Assembly: GCF_013277515.1 (NCBI RefSeq) | Contig: NZ_VMNB01000004.1 | Span: forward strand, 152,908 to 203,580 | DNA from: Streptococcus sp. k-402 | GTDB taxonomy: Bacteria > Bacillota > Bacilli > Lactobacillales > Streptococcaceae | Reading direction: 5' to 3' | Length of the DNA: 50,673 bases | Shown: piece by piece, positions 20,643-30,100 of the stretch | How positions within the stretch are numbered: the stretch's first letter is position 1 | How the letters are laid out: every line of letters starts with the position of its first letter | Translations under genes and position numbers: made by a program | The notes under the pieces: model-generated | What the model was told of the DNA's origin: nothing | The model's database searches: none | Seen by the model: only the letters and a program-made list of their open reading frames with translations

Positions 20643-21514
20643 AGAAGCAAGAAAAATTAGCTCTTGTCGAGTCAGTCCTGGAAGATTTTTATGGAGACCA
20701 GCAGTTTGCCTTTAGTTTGCGAGAGTCTGTTCTCTATTCCATTCATGCTGGTGGCAAGCGTATTCGGCCTTTTCTTCTGTTAGAAGTGTTGGAAGCCTTG
20801 CAGGTGGCTATTAAACCAGCACATGCACAGGTGGCTGCGGCCTTGGAGATGATTCATACAGGGAGTTTGATTCACGATGACCTTCCTGCTATGGATGATG
20901 ATGATTACCGTCGGGGACGATTAACCAATCACAAGAAATTCGGTGAAGCTATGGCAATATTGTCAGGAGATGCTTTATTCCTAGATCCTTACGCCTTGAT
21001 AGCGCAGGCAGATTTGCCAAGTCAGATAAAGGTAGACTTGATTGCCAACTTATCCCTTGCTTCAGGTAGTTTAGGCATGGTGGCAGGCCAGGTTTTGGAC
21101 ATGGAGGGGGAACACCAGCACTTGTCCTTGGAAGAACTTCAGACCATTCATGCCAATAAGACTGGGAAATTACTAGCCTATCCCTTCCAAGCAGCTGCTA
21201 TCATTGCGGAATTGGCACCTGAGATGCAGGCAAAACTGAAAACTGTTGGTGAATTGATTGGACTTGCTTTTCAAGTTCGAGATGACGTACTGGATGTGAC
21301 TGCTAGTTTTGAGGAAATCGGCAAGACACCTCAAAAGGATTTGCAGGCAGAAAAGTCAACCTATCCAGCCTTGTTGGGCTTGGAAGAGGCCATTGCCTTT
21401 TGTAACCAAACCCTGGATCAAGCTAATGCCAATTTAGAAGAAATTGCCCAGCAGATTCCCTTTGAAACAGAATCGATTGTAAAAGTAGTAGAAAGTTTGA
21501 GAATCAATGGCTAA
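20639..21514 (+). CDS. ispA: Farnesyl diphosphate synthase
   Basis: Short-chain trans-prenyltransferase that condenses isopentenyl diphosphate units to geranyl and farnesyl diphosphate, precursors for undecaprenyl phosphate and so for wall synthesis. The 291-residue protein has GGKRIRPFL near 37, the first Asp-rich motif [14 protein letters not shown] near 80-93 and the second DDVLDVTAS near 220. Two alanines precede the first aspartate cluster rather than bulky residues, consistent with a C15 product. It overlaps xseB and tlyA. Confidence 0.95.
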   Translation: MKKQEKLALVESVLEDFYGDQQFAFSLRESVLYSIHAGGKRIRPFLLLEVLEALQVAIKPAHAQVAAALEMIHTGSLIHDDLPAMDDDDYRRGRLTNHKKFGEAMAILSGDALFLDPYALIAQADLPSQIKVDLIANLSLASGSLGMVAGQVLDMEGEHQHLSLEELQTIHANKTGKLLAYPFQAAAIIAELAPEMQAKLKTVGELIGLAFQVRDDVLDVTASFEEIGKTPQKDLQAEKSTYPALLGLEEAIAFCNQTLDQANANLEEIAQQIPFETESIVKVVESLRING

Positions 21515-22322
21515 GGAAAGAGTGGATGTACTAGCTTATAAACAGGGCTTGTTTGAAACGCGAGAGCAGGCCAAGCGCGGTGTCATGGCTGGCCTAGTCG
21601 TAGCAGTCCTGAATGGAGAACGGTTTGACAAGCCAGGAGAGAAAATCCCAGATGACACCGAACTAAAACTCAAGGGGGAGAAACTCAAGTATGTTAGCCG
21701 TGGTGGCTTGAAACTGGAAAAGGCCTTGCAGATCTTTGATTTGTCAGTGGATGGTGCGACCACGATTGATATCGGGGCCTCTACTGGTGGCTTTACCGAT
21801 GTTATGCTACAGAATGGTGCCGAGTTAGTCTTTGCAGTTGATGTTGGTACCAATCAGTTGGCTTGGAAATTACGCCAAGACCCACGAGTTGTCAGTATGG
21901 AGCAGTTCAATTTTCGCTATGCTGAAAAGATTGATTTTGAGAAGGAGCCGAGCTTTGCCAGCATTGATGTGAGTTTCATTTCCCTAAGTCTGATTTTGCC
22001 GGCCTTACACCGTGTGTTATCTGATCAAGGTCAGGTTGTGGCTTTGGTTAAGCCTCAGTTTGAGGCAGGTCGAGAGCAGATTGGAAAAAATGGAATCATT
22101 CGCGATGCCAAGGTTCATCAACATGTCCTTGAATCTGTCACAGCTATGGCAGTAGAGGAAGGCTTTTCAGTCCTTGGTTTGGACTTTTCTCCCATCCAAG
22201 GTGGGCATGGAAATATTGAATTTTTGGCGTATTTGAAAAAAGAAGAGTCAGCAGGCAATCAGGTTCTTGCTGAAATTGAAGAAGTAGTAGAGAGGGCGCA
22301 TAGTCAATTTAAAAATGAATAA
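21507..22322 (+). CDS. tlyA: TlyA-family rRNA 2'-O-methyltransferase (haemolysin-A-like)
   Basis: This 271-residue protein has an N-terminal S4 RNA-binding domain (about 4-65, [20 protein letters not shown]) and a C-terminal FtsJ-like Rossmann methyltransferase with the SAM motif DIGASTGGFTDVML near 88-101, then DVSFISLSLILPAL near 153 and VALVKPQFEAGRE near 175. TlyA enzymes methylate ribosomal RNA ribose; the haemolysin name is historical. The gene overlaps ispA upstream and ahrC downstream by 8 bases each. The tlyA-argR-recN order is widely conserved in Firmicutes. Confidence 0.92.
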   Translation: MAKERVDVLAYKQGLFETREQAKRGVMAGLVVAVLNGERFDKPGEKIPDDTELKLKGEKLKYVSRGGLKLEKALQIFDLSVDGATTIDIGASTGGFTDVMLQNGAELVFAVDVGTNQLAWKLRQDPRVVSMEQFNFRYAEKIDFEKEPSFASIDVSFISLSLILPALHRVLSDQGQVVALVKPQFEAGREQIGKNGIIRDAKVHQHVLESVTAMAVEEGFSVLGLDFSPIQGGHGNIEFLAYLKKEESAGNQVLAEIEEVVERAHSQFKNE

Positions 22323-22746
22323 AAAAGAGAGACTTGAAAAAATTAGACGATTTGTGACAGATTATCAAATCGGTACACAAGAAGAAATTGTAGAACACTT
22401 GAAAGAGGCAGGTATCAGTGCCACTCAGGCAACGGTATCACGAGATATCAAAGAACTGGGGATTGTCAAAATTCCTTTGAGAGATAACACCTATGTCTAT
22501 GAATTGCCAAAATCAATCGTAAAAAGTTTGCAACTAGCTGAAGACAATATCGAATCGGCAGAATTGATGGACAAGATGATCAATCTCCAAGTTATCCCTG
22601 GAAATACAGCTTTTGTAAAAGCTCAGTTAACCGAGACTTTTGCGGACAAGATTTTTAGCTGTTTAGCTGATGATAGCTCGATTTTAGTCATTGCCAGAAG
22701 TGAAAGTCTAGCTGAGGAAATCTTTGAACAAGTAAAAAATTGGTAG
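22315..22746 (+). CDS. ahrC: ArgR/AhrC-family arginine regulator (second of two)
   Basis: A 143-residue ArgR-family regulator. It has an N-terminal winged helix (about 1-70) with the recognition segment QATVSRDIKELGI and a C-terminal domain with CLADDSSILVIARS in place of the canonical GDDT arginine-binding motif. It overlaps tlyA and lies 6 bases before recN, the classic ahrC-recN linkage of Firmicutes, so I use ahrC. The changed ligand motif may alter arginine sensing or favour mixed oligomers with the other ArgR at the left end, which also deviates there (GDDVC). That last point is inference. Confidence 0.92.
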   Translation: MNKKERLEKIRRFVTDYQIGTQEEIVEHLKEAGISATQATVSRDIKELGIVKIPLRDNTYVYELPKSIVKSLQLAEDNIESAELMDKMINLQVIPGNTAFVKAQLTETFADKIFSCLADDSSILVIARSESLAEEIFEQVKNW

Positions 22747-22752
22747 GTCTAT

Positions 22753-24420
22753 ATGTTACTTGAAATTTCGATAAAAAACTTTGCCATTATTGAGGCTATT
22801 TCCCTCAATTTTGAAAAGGGAATGACTGTCCTGACTGGTGAAACGGGTGCAGGGAAGTCGATTATCATTGATGCCATGAATATGATGTTGGGAGCTCGTG
22901 CGACGACAGATGTTATTCGTCATGGGGAGCCAAAGGCAGAGATTGAGGGGCTTTTTTCAGTTGAGAATAGTCGCCTTTTACAGGAAATTTTTGATGAGCA
23001 AGGTTTGGAAATGGGTGATGAAATTATCATCCGTCGAGAAATTCTGCAAAATGGTCGTAGTATTAGTCGTGTCAATGGCCAGATGGTTAATCTGTCTGTT
23101 TTGCGTGCTATTGGGCAACATCTTGTGGACATTCATGGTCAGCATGACCAAGAAGAGTTAATGCGTCCTCAACTGCACATCCAAATGTTGGATGAATTTG
23201 GCGATGCAGCTTTTTGGGACTTGAAAGAAACCTATCAAACGAGTTTTGATGCCTATCGAAAAATGCGCAAGCAGGTTCTGGAAGTTAAGAAAAACCAACA
23301 GGAACACAAGGCACGTATCGAAATGTTGGAATTTCAAATGGCAGAGATTGAGGCAGCAAACTTGCAGGCTGGAGAAGACCTAGCTCTCAACCAAGAGCGA
23401 GAGAAGCTTCTCAACCATAAAAATATCGCGGATACGCTGACCAATGCCTACAGTATGTTGGACAATGAAGACTTTTCGAGTCTAGCCAATGTTCGTTCAG
23501 CCATGAATGACATGGAAAGTGTCGAAGAGTATGACCCTGAATACCGTGAAATTTCAAGCTCTCTGTCTGAGACCTACTATGTCTTAGAAGATATTAGCAA
23601 ACGTTTGGAAGCTATCATTGAGGATCTTGATTTTGACGGCAATCGTCTCATGCAGGTTGAGAATCGTTTGGACCTCCTTCATACCATTACGCGTAAATAT
23701 GGTGGGACTGTAGACGATGTCTTGCTTTATTTTGCCAAAATTACAGAAGAATACAATCTCCTGACAGGCAATAATCTTTCTTCTGAAGACATGGAAGCAG
23801 AGCTCAAGAAATTAGAAGTCAATCTTGTTGATTTGGCAGGTCAGCTTGCATCTGCTCGTCATGATTTGGCCCAGCAGCTAGAAGCAGAGATTAAACAAGA
23901 ACTGCAAGACCTCTATATGGAAAAAACCCAGTTTCAGGTTCGTTTTAGCAAGGGAAAATTCAGTCGTGAGGGAAATGAAATGGTCGAGTTTTACATTTCA
24001 ACCAACCCTGGCGAAGACTTTAAACCCTTGGTTAAGGTTGCGTCTGGTGGGGAATTATCCCGTCTCATGCTAGCCATTAAGTCTGCCTTTTCACGTAAAG
24101 AAGGCAAGACCAGCATAGTCTTTGATGAGGTGGATACAGGAGTTTCAGGCCGTGTAGCTCAGGCTATTGCACAGAAGATTCACAAGATTGGCCAGCATGG
24201 TCAGGTTCTGGCTATTTCCCATTTGCCACAAGTGATTGCGATTGCGGATTATCAATTCTTTATTGAGAAGATTAGCAATGACCATTCAACAGTTTCGACT
24301 GTTCGTCTTTTGACGGTTGAAGAGCGAGTGGAGGAAGTTGCCAAGATGTTGGCAGGTGATGATGTGACGGAAGCAGCCCTGACGCAAGCCAGAGAATTGT
24401 TGAGAAACAGGGAGAAATAA
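22753..24420 (+). CDS. recN: DNA repair protein RecN
   Basis: SMC-like ATPase acting early in double-strand-break repair and, in naturally competent streptococci, in handling DNA during recombination. The 555-residue protein has the Walker A motif TGETGAGKSIIIDAMNMML near 28-46, a long coiled coil at about 150-370, the ABC signature VASGGELSRLMLAIKS near 430 and Walker B SIVFDEVDTGVSG near 455. It follows ahrC by 6 bases and precedes a phosphoesterase by one base. Confidence 0.97.
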   Translation: MLLEISIKNFAIIEAISLNFEKGMTVLTGETGAGKSIIIDAMNMMLGARATTDVIRHGEPKAEIEGLFSVENSRLLQEIFDEQGLEMGDEIIIRREILQNGRSISRVNGQMVNLSVLRAIGQHLVDIHGQHDQEELMRPQLHIQMLDEFGDAAFWDLKETYQTSFDAYRKMRKQVLEVKKNQQEHKARIEMLEFQMAEIEAANLQAGEDLALNQEREKLLNHKNIADTLTNAYSMLDNEDFSSLANVRSAMNDMESVEEYDPEYREISSSLSETYYVLEDISKRLEAIIEDLDFDGNRLMQVENRLDLLHTITRKYGGTVDDVLLYFAKITEEYNLLTGNNLSSEDMEAELKKLEVNLVDLAGQLASARHDLAQQLEAEIKQELQDLYMEKTQFQVRFSKGKFSREGNEMVEFYISTNPGEDFKPLVKVASGGELSRLMLAIKSAFSRKEGKTSIVFDEVDTGVSGRVAQAIAQKIHKIGQHGQVLAISHLPQVIAIADYQFFIEKISNDHSTVSTVRLLTVEERVEEVAKMLAGDDVTEAALTQARELLRNREK

Positions 24421-24421
24421 G

Positions 24422-25150
24422 ATGACAGACTATTATGTAATTGGAGATGTTCATGGAAAAGCTGGGATGCTAGAAGACCTTCTCAAAACATGGGATGGTC
24501 AGACCCAGTTGCTCTTTCTAGGGGACTTGATTGATCGTGGTGAAGATAGTCGCCGTGTCCTTGAAATGGTCAAGGACTTGGTTGACAATCAAGGGGCTAT
24601 CTGTTTGTCAGGAAATCACGAGTATATGTTTTTGACTTGGCTAGATGACCCAGAAGAAAGCTATGACCACTATCGTCGCAATGGTGGAGATACAACCATT
24701 AACTCTATCCTAGGTCGTCCCTTGGATGCACCAGTTGATGGAGTTGAGGATGCCAAGCGTGTTGCTACTGAAGCGGCAGACTTGGTCGAATTTATTCGTC
24801 AAATGCCTTTTGTGGTAGAGACAGACAAGTATATCTTTGTTCACGCAGGTATTGATTTGACCTTGGACGACTGGCATGAAACCACAGATTATAAAAAGGT
24901 CTGGCTTAGAAAACCATTCCATGAAGCCGAAAATCATACTGGAAAAATCATTGTCTTTGGTCATACACCGGTTTATGGTTTGTTGAAGCAAGAGCGTGGT
25001 ACTGCTGAGCTTTGGACTACAGAAGATGGCAAGATTGGAATGGATGGAGGAGCTGTTTATGGTGGTGTCCTTCATGGGATTGTCTTTACAGACCAAGGAA
25101 TGACAGAACACCACTTTATCGAAAATGACGGCTTTGTTGCTGAAGATTAG
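24422..25150 (+). CDS. Calcineurin-like metallophosphoesterase (PPP type)
   Basis: This 242-residue protein carries the PPP-family metal-binding motifs GDVHGK (near 8), GDLIDRGED (near 34), GNHEYMF (near 64), then VHAGID near 141 and FGHTPVYG near 180. These are the five blocks of serine/threonine-phosphatase-like enzymes, including the ApaH/PrpE branch that cleaves dinucleoside polyphosphates. The substrate cannot be told from sequence. It follows recN by one base, so it is the last gene of the xseA-recN transcript. Confidence 0.85.
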   Translation: MTDYYVIGDVHGKAGMLEDLLKTWDGQTQLLFLGDLIDRGEDSRRVLEMVKDLVDNQGAICLSGNHEYMFLTWLDDPEESYDHYRRNGGDTTINSILGRPLDAPVDGVEDAKRVATEAADLVEFIRQMPFVVETDKYIFVHAGIDLTLDDWHETTDYKKVWLRKPFHEAENHTGKIIVFGHTPVYGLLKQERGTAELWTTEDGKIGMDGGAVYGGVLHGIVFTDQGMTEHHFIENDGFVAED

Positions 25151-25171
25151 TACTCCTAGCAGGGTATGGTC

Positions 25172-25200
25172 TTGTCAAAATGTCAAAAACAATTTATAAT
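25172..25200 (+). promoter_or_regulatory. lepA promoter
   Basis: -35 TTGTCA (25172-25177) and -10 TATAAT (25195-25200) with 17 bases between. The box positions exclude in-frame starts upstream and place the lepA start at 25229. Confidence 0.8.
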
Positions 25201-25228
25201 AAATAGATACCCTGAAAGGAAGAGAATC

Positions 25229-27052
25229 ATGAACTTAGAAGAATTGAAAAAACGACAGGAGAAGATCCGTAACTTCTCTATTATCGCCCATATTGACCAC
25301 GGGAAATCAACTCTAGCAGACCGCATTTTGGAAAAGACAGAGACAGTTTCCAGTCGTGAAATGCAGGCCCAACTTTTGGATAGTATGGATTTAGAGCGGG
25401 AACGTGGGATTACCATTAAGTTGAATGCCATCGAGTTGAATTACACTGCAAAAGATGGGGAAACTTATATTTTTCACTTGATTGATACACCAGGACACGT
25501 TGACTTTACCTATGAAGTTTCTCGTTCGCTAGCTGCCTGTGAGGGTGCTATTTTGGTGGTTGATGCTGCCCAAGGAATTGAGGCTCAAACCCTTGCCAAC
25601 GTTTATCTGGCCTTGGACAATGATTTGGAAATCATGCCAGTCATTAACAAAATTGACCTGCCTGCTGCAGATCCAGAGCGCGTGCGTACAGAGATTGAAG
25701 ATGTGATTGGTTTGGATGCCAGTGAAGCAGTCTTAGCATCTGCCAAGGCTGGTATCGGTATCGAAGAAATTCTTGAGCAAATCGTAGAAAAAGTGCCAGC
25801 GCCAACGGGTGATGTGACGGCACCACTTAAGGCCTTGATTTTCGACTCTGTTTACGATGCCTACCGTGGAGTTATTCTCCAAGTTCGTGTCATGGATGGG
25901 GTGGTCAAACCTGGCGATAAGATTCAGCTCATGAGCAATGGCAAGACCTTTGATGTGACGGAAGTTGGTATTTTTACACCCAAAGCAGTTGGTCGTGATT
26001 TTCTTGCGACTGGTGACGTTGGTTACATTGCGGCTTCTATCAAGACGGTTCAGGACACTCGTGTGGGTGATACCGTTACCTTGGCAACCAATCCTGCGGC
26101 AGAGCCATTACATGGCTACAAGCAGATGAATCCTATGGTCTTTGCGGGTCTCTATCCAATTGAGTCAAACAAGTACAATGACCTACGTGAAGCTCTTGAA
26201 AAATTGCAACTGAATGATGCTAGTCTCCAATTTGAACCAGAAACATCTCAGGCACTTGGATTTGGTTTCCGTTGTGGTTTCCTTGGACTTCTCCATATGG
26301 ATGTTATCCAAGAACGTTTGGAACGTGAGTTCAACATCGATCTCATCATGACAGCTCCATCCGTTATTTATAAGGTTAATTTGACCGATGGTGAGTCAAT
26401 GGATGTGTCTAACCCGTCTGAGTTCCCAGACCCAACTAAGATTGCGACCATTGAAGAACCATATGTTAAAGCGCAAATCATGGTACCACAGGAATTCGTC
26501 GGAGCAGTAATGGAATTGGCTCAGCGCAAGCGTGGGGACTTTGTGACTATGGACTATATCGATGATAACCGTGTTAATGTCATCTATCAAATTCCGCTTG
26601 CTGAAATCGTCTTTGATTTCTTTGATAAGCTCAAGTCTTCAACTCGTGGTTATGCAAGCTTTGACTACGAATTGTCAGAATATCGCCCATCTAAGCTGGT
26701 CAAAATGGACATCCTTCTCAATGGAGACAAGGTGGATGCCCTCAGCTTCATCGTTCACAAGGACTTTGCCTACGAACGTGGGAAACTCATCGTTGATAAA
26801 CTAAAGAAAATCATCCCTCGCCAACAATTTGAGGTTCCAATCCAAGCAGCTATTGGACACAAGATTGTCGCTCGTACTGATATCAAGGCCCTTCGTAAGA
26901 ACGTACTTGCTAAATGTTATGGTGGTGACGTTTCTCGTAAACGTAAGCTCCTTGAAAAACAAAAAGCTGGTAAGAAACGTATGAAAGCCATCGGATCAGT
27001 TGAAGTCCCACAAGAAGCCTTCCTCAGCGTCTTGAGTATGGATGAAGAATAA
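25229..27052 (+). CDS. lepA: Elongation factor 4 (LepA) GTPase
   Basis: Ribosome-associated translational GTPase that helps stalled or badly placed ribosomes and affects initiation and assembly. The protein (607 residues) starts [10 protein letters not shown], with a ribosome site GAAAGGAAG upstream. The G1 motif is [13 protein letters not shown], switch II is [14 protein letters not shown] near 80 and G4 is NKIDLP near 135. Domains II and III follow, and the LepA-specific C-terminus with [17 protein letters not shown] lies near 570. It has its own promoter and a strong terminator. Confidence 0.97.
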   Translation: MNLEELKKRQEKIRNFSIIAHIDHGKSTLADRILEKTETVSSREMQAQLLDSMDLERERGITIKLNAIELNYTAKDGETYIFHLIDTPGHVDFTYEVSRSLAACEGAILVVDAAQGIEAQTLANVYLALDNDLEIMPVINKIDLPAADPERVRTEIEDVIGLDASEAVLASAKAGIGIEEILEQIVEKVPAPTGDVTAPLKALIFDSVYDAYRGVILQVRVMDGVVKPGDKIQLMSNGKTFDVTEVGIFTPKAVGRDFLATGDVGYIAASIKTVQDTRVGDTVTLATNPAAEPLHGYKQMNPMVFAGLYPIESNKYNDLREALEKLQLNDASLQFEPETSQALGFGFRCGFLGLLHMDVIQERLEREFNIDLIMTAPSVIYKVNLTDGESMDVSNPSEFPDPTKIATIEEPYVKAQIMVPQEFVGAVMELAQRKRGDFVTMDYIDDNRVNVIYQIPLAEIVFDFFDKLKSSTRGYASFDYELSEYRPSKLVKMDILLNGDKVDALSFIVHKDFAYERGKLIVDKLKKIIPRQQFEVPIQAAIGHKIVARTDIKALRKNVLAKCYGGDVSRKRKLLEKQKAGKKRMKAIGSVEVPQEAFLSVLSMDEE

Positions 27053-27105
27053 GTTATCAGAATTGTTTTTCTTGTTAATAGGAAATTTATATAAGAATCA
27101 ATAGT

Positions 27106-27134
27106 AAAGCAGGCTTAGATGGTCTGCTTTTTTA
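27106..27134 (+). terminator. lepA terminator
   Basis: AAAGCAG (27106-27112) pairs with CTGCTTT (27124-27130), followed by a T-run. Confidence 0.88.
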
Positions 27135-27139
27135 GTTTT

Positions 27140-27337
27140 TATACTCTTCGAAAATCTCTTCAAACCACGTCAGCGTCGCCTTGCCGTATGTATGGTTACT
27201 GACTTCGTCAGTTCTATCTACAACCTCAAAACCATGTTTTGAGCTGACTTCGTCAGTCTTATCTACAACCTCAAAACAGTGTTTTGAGCAACCTGCGGCT
27301 AGCTTCCTAGTTTGCTCTTTGATTTTCATTGAGTATT
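27140..27337 (-). repeat. BOX element, A-B-B-C form
   Basis: Read on the minus strand it begins with the boxA start TACTCAATGAAAATCAAAGA, has two boxB units (each with the GACGAAGTCAG palindrome) and ends with boxC, containing GCGACGCTGACG and the TTTTCGAAGAGTAT tail. BOX elements are non-autonomous repeats typical of the pneumococcus-mitis group. A 65-codon open frame across it is a by-product of the repeat. Confidence 0.95.
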
Positions 27338-27365
27338 AGAACAGAAAAAATGCTTGGAGTATTTG

Positions 27366-27408
27366 TTTGTGTGTTTATTTTTATATAACAAACTATAAAC
27401 ACAACAAA
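27366..27408. promoter_or_regulatory. Candidate LacR operator upstream of gatA
   Basis: TTTGTGTGTTTAT (27366-27378) and ATAAACACAACAAA (27395-27408) form an imperfect inverted repeat upstream of the gat promoter. The motif resembles the ACAAACATAA arms around the lacA promoter, so the same DeoR-type repressor may bind both. Confidence 0.4.
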
Positions 27409-27444
27409 AATATAAAAAAAGAGACAAAAAACAACAGAAAAATA

Positions 27445-27473
27445 TTGACAACGATTTCATATAGTGTTATACT
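27445..27473 (+). promoter_or_regulatory. gatABC promoter with embedded cre
   Basis: -35 TTGACA (27445-27450) and -10 TATACT (27468-27473) with 17 bases between and a TGT extension. A cre-like TTGACAACGATTTCA (27445-27459, one mismatch to consensus) covers the -35, a repressing position for CcpA. Transcription should start near 27480. Confidence 0.8.
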
Positions 27474-27509
27474 TATAGCATAAAGTTAATGGAAAGAAGG
27501 GAAAACCTT

Positions 27510-27986
27510 ATGGGATTAGATCATTTCTTTGACAAAAACCTTGTGTTTTGCTTAGAAGCGGATAATCAAGAACATCTCTTTGATCAGGTTGCAACTTTAT
27601 TGGAAGAACGAGAAATCGTAACTCCAACCTATCGTGAAGCCTTGATCACGCGTGAAAAGTCATTTCCAACTGGCTTAGATATGGAATTTTTAGGTAAGGA
27701 TTTGCCGAATGTGGCTATTCCTCATACAGATATTGTTCATAATCTAGCTGAAAAAGTTGTGGTCGTTCGATTAGAAAAACCAGTGACTTTCCACAATATG
27801 ATTGCACCAGATAAGGAAGTAGAAGTATCCTTGCTCTTCTTTATCATTAATAACTCAAGTTCAAGTCAAACCAACATTCTTGCTCAGTTGATGGACTTCT
27901 TTACTGGAAATGGTCATCTTGAAGACCTATCAAAAATTTCTGAACCAGAAGCCCTCTATGCTTATATCGCTGAAGCAATCGCTTAA
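27510..27986 (+). CDS. gatA: PTS galactitol-family EIIA component
   Basis: Phosphocarrier that takes phosphate from HPr and passes it to EIIB. The 158-residue protein fits the EIIA fructose/mannitol (PTS_EIIA_2) fold, with the phosphorylated His72 in NVAIPHTD. I start at the ATG at 27510, preceded by AGAAGGG: the ATG at 27489 lies only some nine bases after the transcription start and lacks a ribosome site. It is first of gatABC. Given the adjacent lac genes, the system most likely imports galactose or a related sugar and delivers galactose-6-phosphate to LacAB; galactitol itself is less likely. Confidence 0.88.
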   Translation: MGLDHFFDKNLVFCLEADNQEHLFDQVATLLEEREIVTPTYREALITREKSFPTGLDMEFLGKDLPNVAIPHTDIVHNLAEKVVVVRLEKPVTFHNMIAPDKEVEVSLLFFIINNSSSSQTNILAQLMDFFTGNGHLEDLSKISEPEALYAYIAEAIA

Positions 27987-28024
27987 TCTTGTCTATTAAA
28001 AATATTAAATCGGAGGAAATCCAT

Positions 28025-28330
28025 ATGATTAAAATTCTTGCCGCCTGCGGTGCAGGTGTTAACTCAAGCCACCAAATTAAAAGTGCTCTTGAAGAAGAAC
28101 TTTCAAACCGTGGTTACGATGTTCACTGTGATGCAGTTATGGTAAAAGACGTTAACGAAGACCTTATCAAAGGTTATGACATCTTCACACCAATTGCTGC
28201 GACAGATCTTGGTTTTGAACCAGGTATCCCAGTTATCGAAGCTGGGCCAATCTTGTTCCGTATTCCAGCTATGAGTGCTCCAGTATATGATAATATTGAA
28301 GTAGCTATCAAAGAATACGGATTAAGCTAA
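28025..28330 (+). CDS. gatB: PTS galactitol-family EIIB component
   Basis: This 101-residue EIIB protein carries the phospho-cysteine Cys8 in ILAACGAGVNSSHQIK, the loop typical of the galactitol family. It transfers phosphate from EIIA to the sugar bound in EIIC. The start at 28025 is set by CGGAGGA 8 bases upstream; an earlier in-frame start at 27989 has no ribosome site. It lies 38 bases after gatA and 44 bases before gatC. Confidence 0.9.
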   Translation: MIKILAACGAGVNSSHQIKSALEEELSNRGYDVHCDAVMVKDVNEDLIKGYDIFTPIAATDLGFEPGIPVIEAGPILFRIPAMSAPVYDNIEVAIKEYGLS

Positions 28331-28374
28331 TTTTAATTTGTTAACATTCATAAATAAAAAAGGGAGGAACTGTT

Positions 28375-29850
28375 ATGGATGCAATCTTTGGTCTAATCAA
28401 AGACTTTTTCACACCTATCTTAGATATGGGTGGACCTGTCATCATGCTAATCATTTTGACGGTATTGGCTTTACTTTTTGGAGTGAAATTCTCCAAAGCG
28501 CTTGAAGGTGGTATCAAACTTGCCATCGCTCTTACAGGTATCGGTGCCATCATCGGTATGCTAAACACTGCTTTCTCAGCATCACTAGCAAAATTCGTTG
28601 AAAACACAGGTATCCAATTGAGTATCACTGACGTTGGTTGGGCACCACTTGCCACAATCACTTGGGGATCTGCTTGGACACTTTACTTCTTGCTCATCAT
28701 GTTGATTGTCAACGTAGTGATGCTTGCTATGAAGAAAACTGATACACTTGACGTTGATATCTTCGATATCTGGCACTTGTCTATCACAGGTCTTTTGATT
28801 AAATGGTATGCAGACAACAACGGTGTGAGCCAAGGGGTTTCACTATTGATTGCTACAGCAGCTATTGTACTTGTTGGGGTTCTTAAAATTATCAACTCTG
28901 ACTTGATGAAACCTACATTTGATGACCTTCTTAACGCACCAAGTTCATCTCCAATGACTTCAACTCACATGAACTACATGATGAACCCAGTTATCATGGT
29001 TTTGGATAAGATTTTTGAAAAATTCTTCCCAGGTCTTGATAAATATGACTTTGATGCTGCTAAATTGAACAAGAAAATCGGTTTCTGGGGATCTAAATTC
29101 TTCATCGGTTTCATTCTTGGTATCGTTATCGGTATTATGGGAACTCCACATCCAATTGAAGGTGTTGCCGATGCAGATAAATGGCGTCTCGTTATCAAAG
29201 GTTGGTTGTCTCTTGGTTTGACTGCCGGTGTATCTTTGGAACTCTTCTCACTTATCGGTTCATGGTTCATCGCCGCTGTAGAACCTCTTTCACAAGGTAT
29301 TACAAACGTTGCTACTAAACGTCTTCAAGGACGTAAATTCAATATCGGTCTTGACTGGCCATTCATCGCTGGTCGTGCTGAAATCTGGGCTTGTGCCAAC
29401 GTACTTGCACCAATCATGTTGATTGAAGCTGTGCTTCTTTCAAAAGTCGGAAATGGTATTTTGCCACTTGCAGGTATCATCGCTATGGGTGTTACTCCAG
29501 CTCTCTTGGTTGTAACTCGTGGTAAATTGCTCCGTATGATCATCTTCGGAACACTCTTGTTGCCACTCTTCCTTCTTTCAGGTACACTTATCGCACCATT
29601 TGCAACAGAACTTGCTAAAGGTGTAGGTGCCTTCCCAGCAGGTGTGAGTGAAACTCAATTGATTACTCACTCTACTCTTGAAGGACCAATCGAAAAACTT
29701 CTTGGCTGGACAATTGGTAACACTACAACTGGTGATATCAAAGCAATCCTTGGTGCTGTAGTCTTCCTTGTATTCTATATCGGTATCTTTGCTTGGTACA
29801 GAAAACAAATGATCAAACGTAATGAAGAGTACGCAGCAAAAGCAAAATAA
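28375..29850 (+). CDS. gatC: PTS galactitol-family EIIC permease
   Basis: Membrane permease of 491 residues with about ten or more hydrophobic segments across its length, for example 14-35, 42-60, 94-116 and 140-166, then a series from 240 to the end. It matches EIIC-Gat proteins in length and in motifs such as GWAPLATITWGSAWTLYF and PFIAGRAEIWACANVLAPIM. It binds the sugar and moves it while EIIB phosphorylates it. A GGGAGGA ribosome site precedes it. A BOX element and a strong terminator follow, ending the gat transcript before lacX. Substrate is inferred from context only. Confidence 0.9.
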   Translation: MDAIFGLIKDFFTPILDMGGPVIMLIILTVLALLFGVKFSKALEGGIKLAIALTGIGAIIGMLNTAFSASLAKFVENTGIQLSITDVGWAPLATITWGSAWTLYFLLIMLIVNVVMLAMKKTDTLDVDIFDIWHLSITGLLIKWYADNNGVSQGVSLLIATAAIVLVGVLKIINSDLMKPTFDDLLNAPSSSPMTSTHMNYMMNPVIMVLDKIFEKFFPGLDKYDFDAAKLNKKIGFWGSKFFIGFILGIVIGIMGTPHPIEGVADADKWRLVIKGWLSLGLTAGVSLELFSLIGSWFIAAVEPLSQGITNVATKRLQGRKFNIGLDWPFIAGRAEIWACANVLAPIMLIEAVLLSKVGNGILPLAGIIAMGVTPALLVVTRGKLLRMIIFGTLLLPLFLLSGTLIAPFATELAKGVGAFPAGVSETQLITHSTLEGPIEKLLGWTIGNTTTGDIKAILGAVVFLVFYIGIFAWYRKQMIKRNEEYAAKAK

Positions 29851-29867
29851 TTCGCTCCTATAAAATG

Positions 29868-30022
29868 TAAGCTCAATGAAAATCAAAGAGCAAACTAGAA
29901 AGCGAGTCGCAGGTTGCTCAAAATACAGTTTTGAGGTTGTAGATAAGACTGACGAAGTCAGTGACCATATCTACGGCAAGGCGACGCTGACGAAGTTTGA
30001 ATTGGATTTTCGCAGAGTGTAA
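29868..30022 (+). repeat. BOX element, A-B-C form
   Basis: boxA (CTCAATGAAAATCAAAGAGC), one boxB with GACGAAGTCAG, and boxC with CTACGGCAAGGCGACGCTGA, ending CGCAGAGTGTAA. It sits directly after gatC. The right end has drifted from the usual TTTTCGAAGAGTAT. Confidence 0.93.
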
Positions 30023-30030
30023 ATTGTTGA

Positions 30031-30072
30031 AACTAGGTTGTCATACCATTAGGAGTGACAGCCTAGTTTTTT
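30031..30072 (+). terminator. Strong terminator between gatC and lacX
   Basis: AACTAGGTTGTCA pairs with TGACAGCCTAGTT (one wobble pair), followed by a T-run. It leaves only about 28 bases before the lacX start, with no promoter visible there. Confidence 0.88.
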
Positions 30073-30100
30073 ATAAACTATCAAGAAATCGGAGAAAATA

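Noticed and set aside
27132..27329. 65-codon minus-strand open frame
   Set aside because: It lies wholly within a BOX element and repeats the boxB unit twice. It has no ribosome site and no protein-like conservation pattern.
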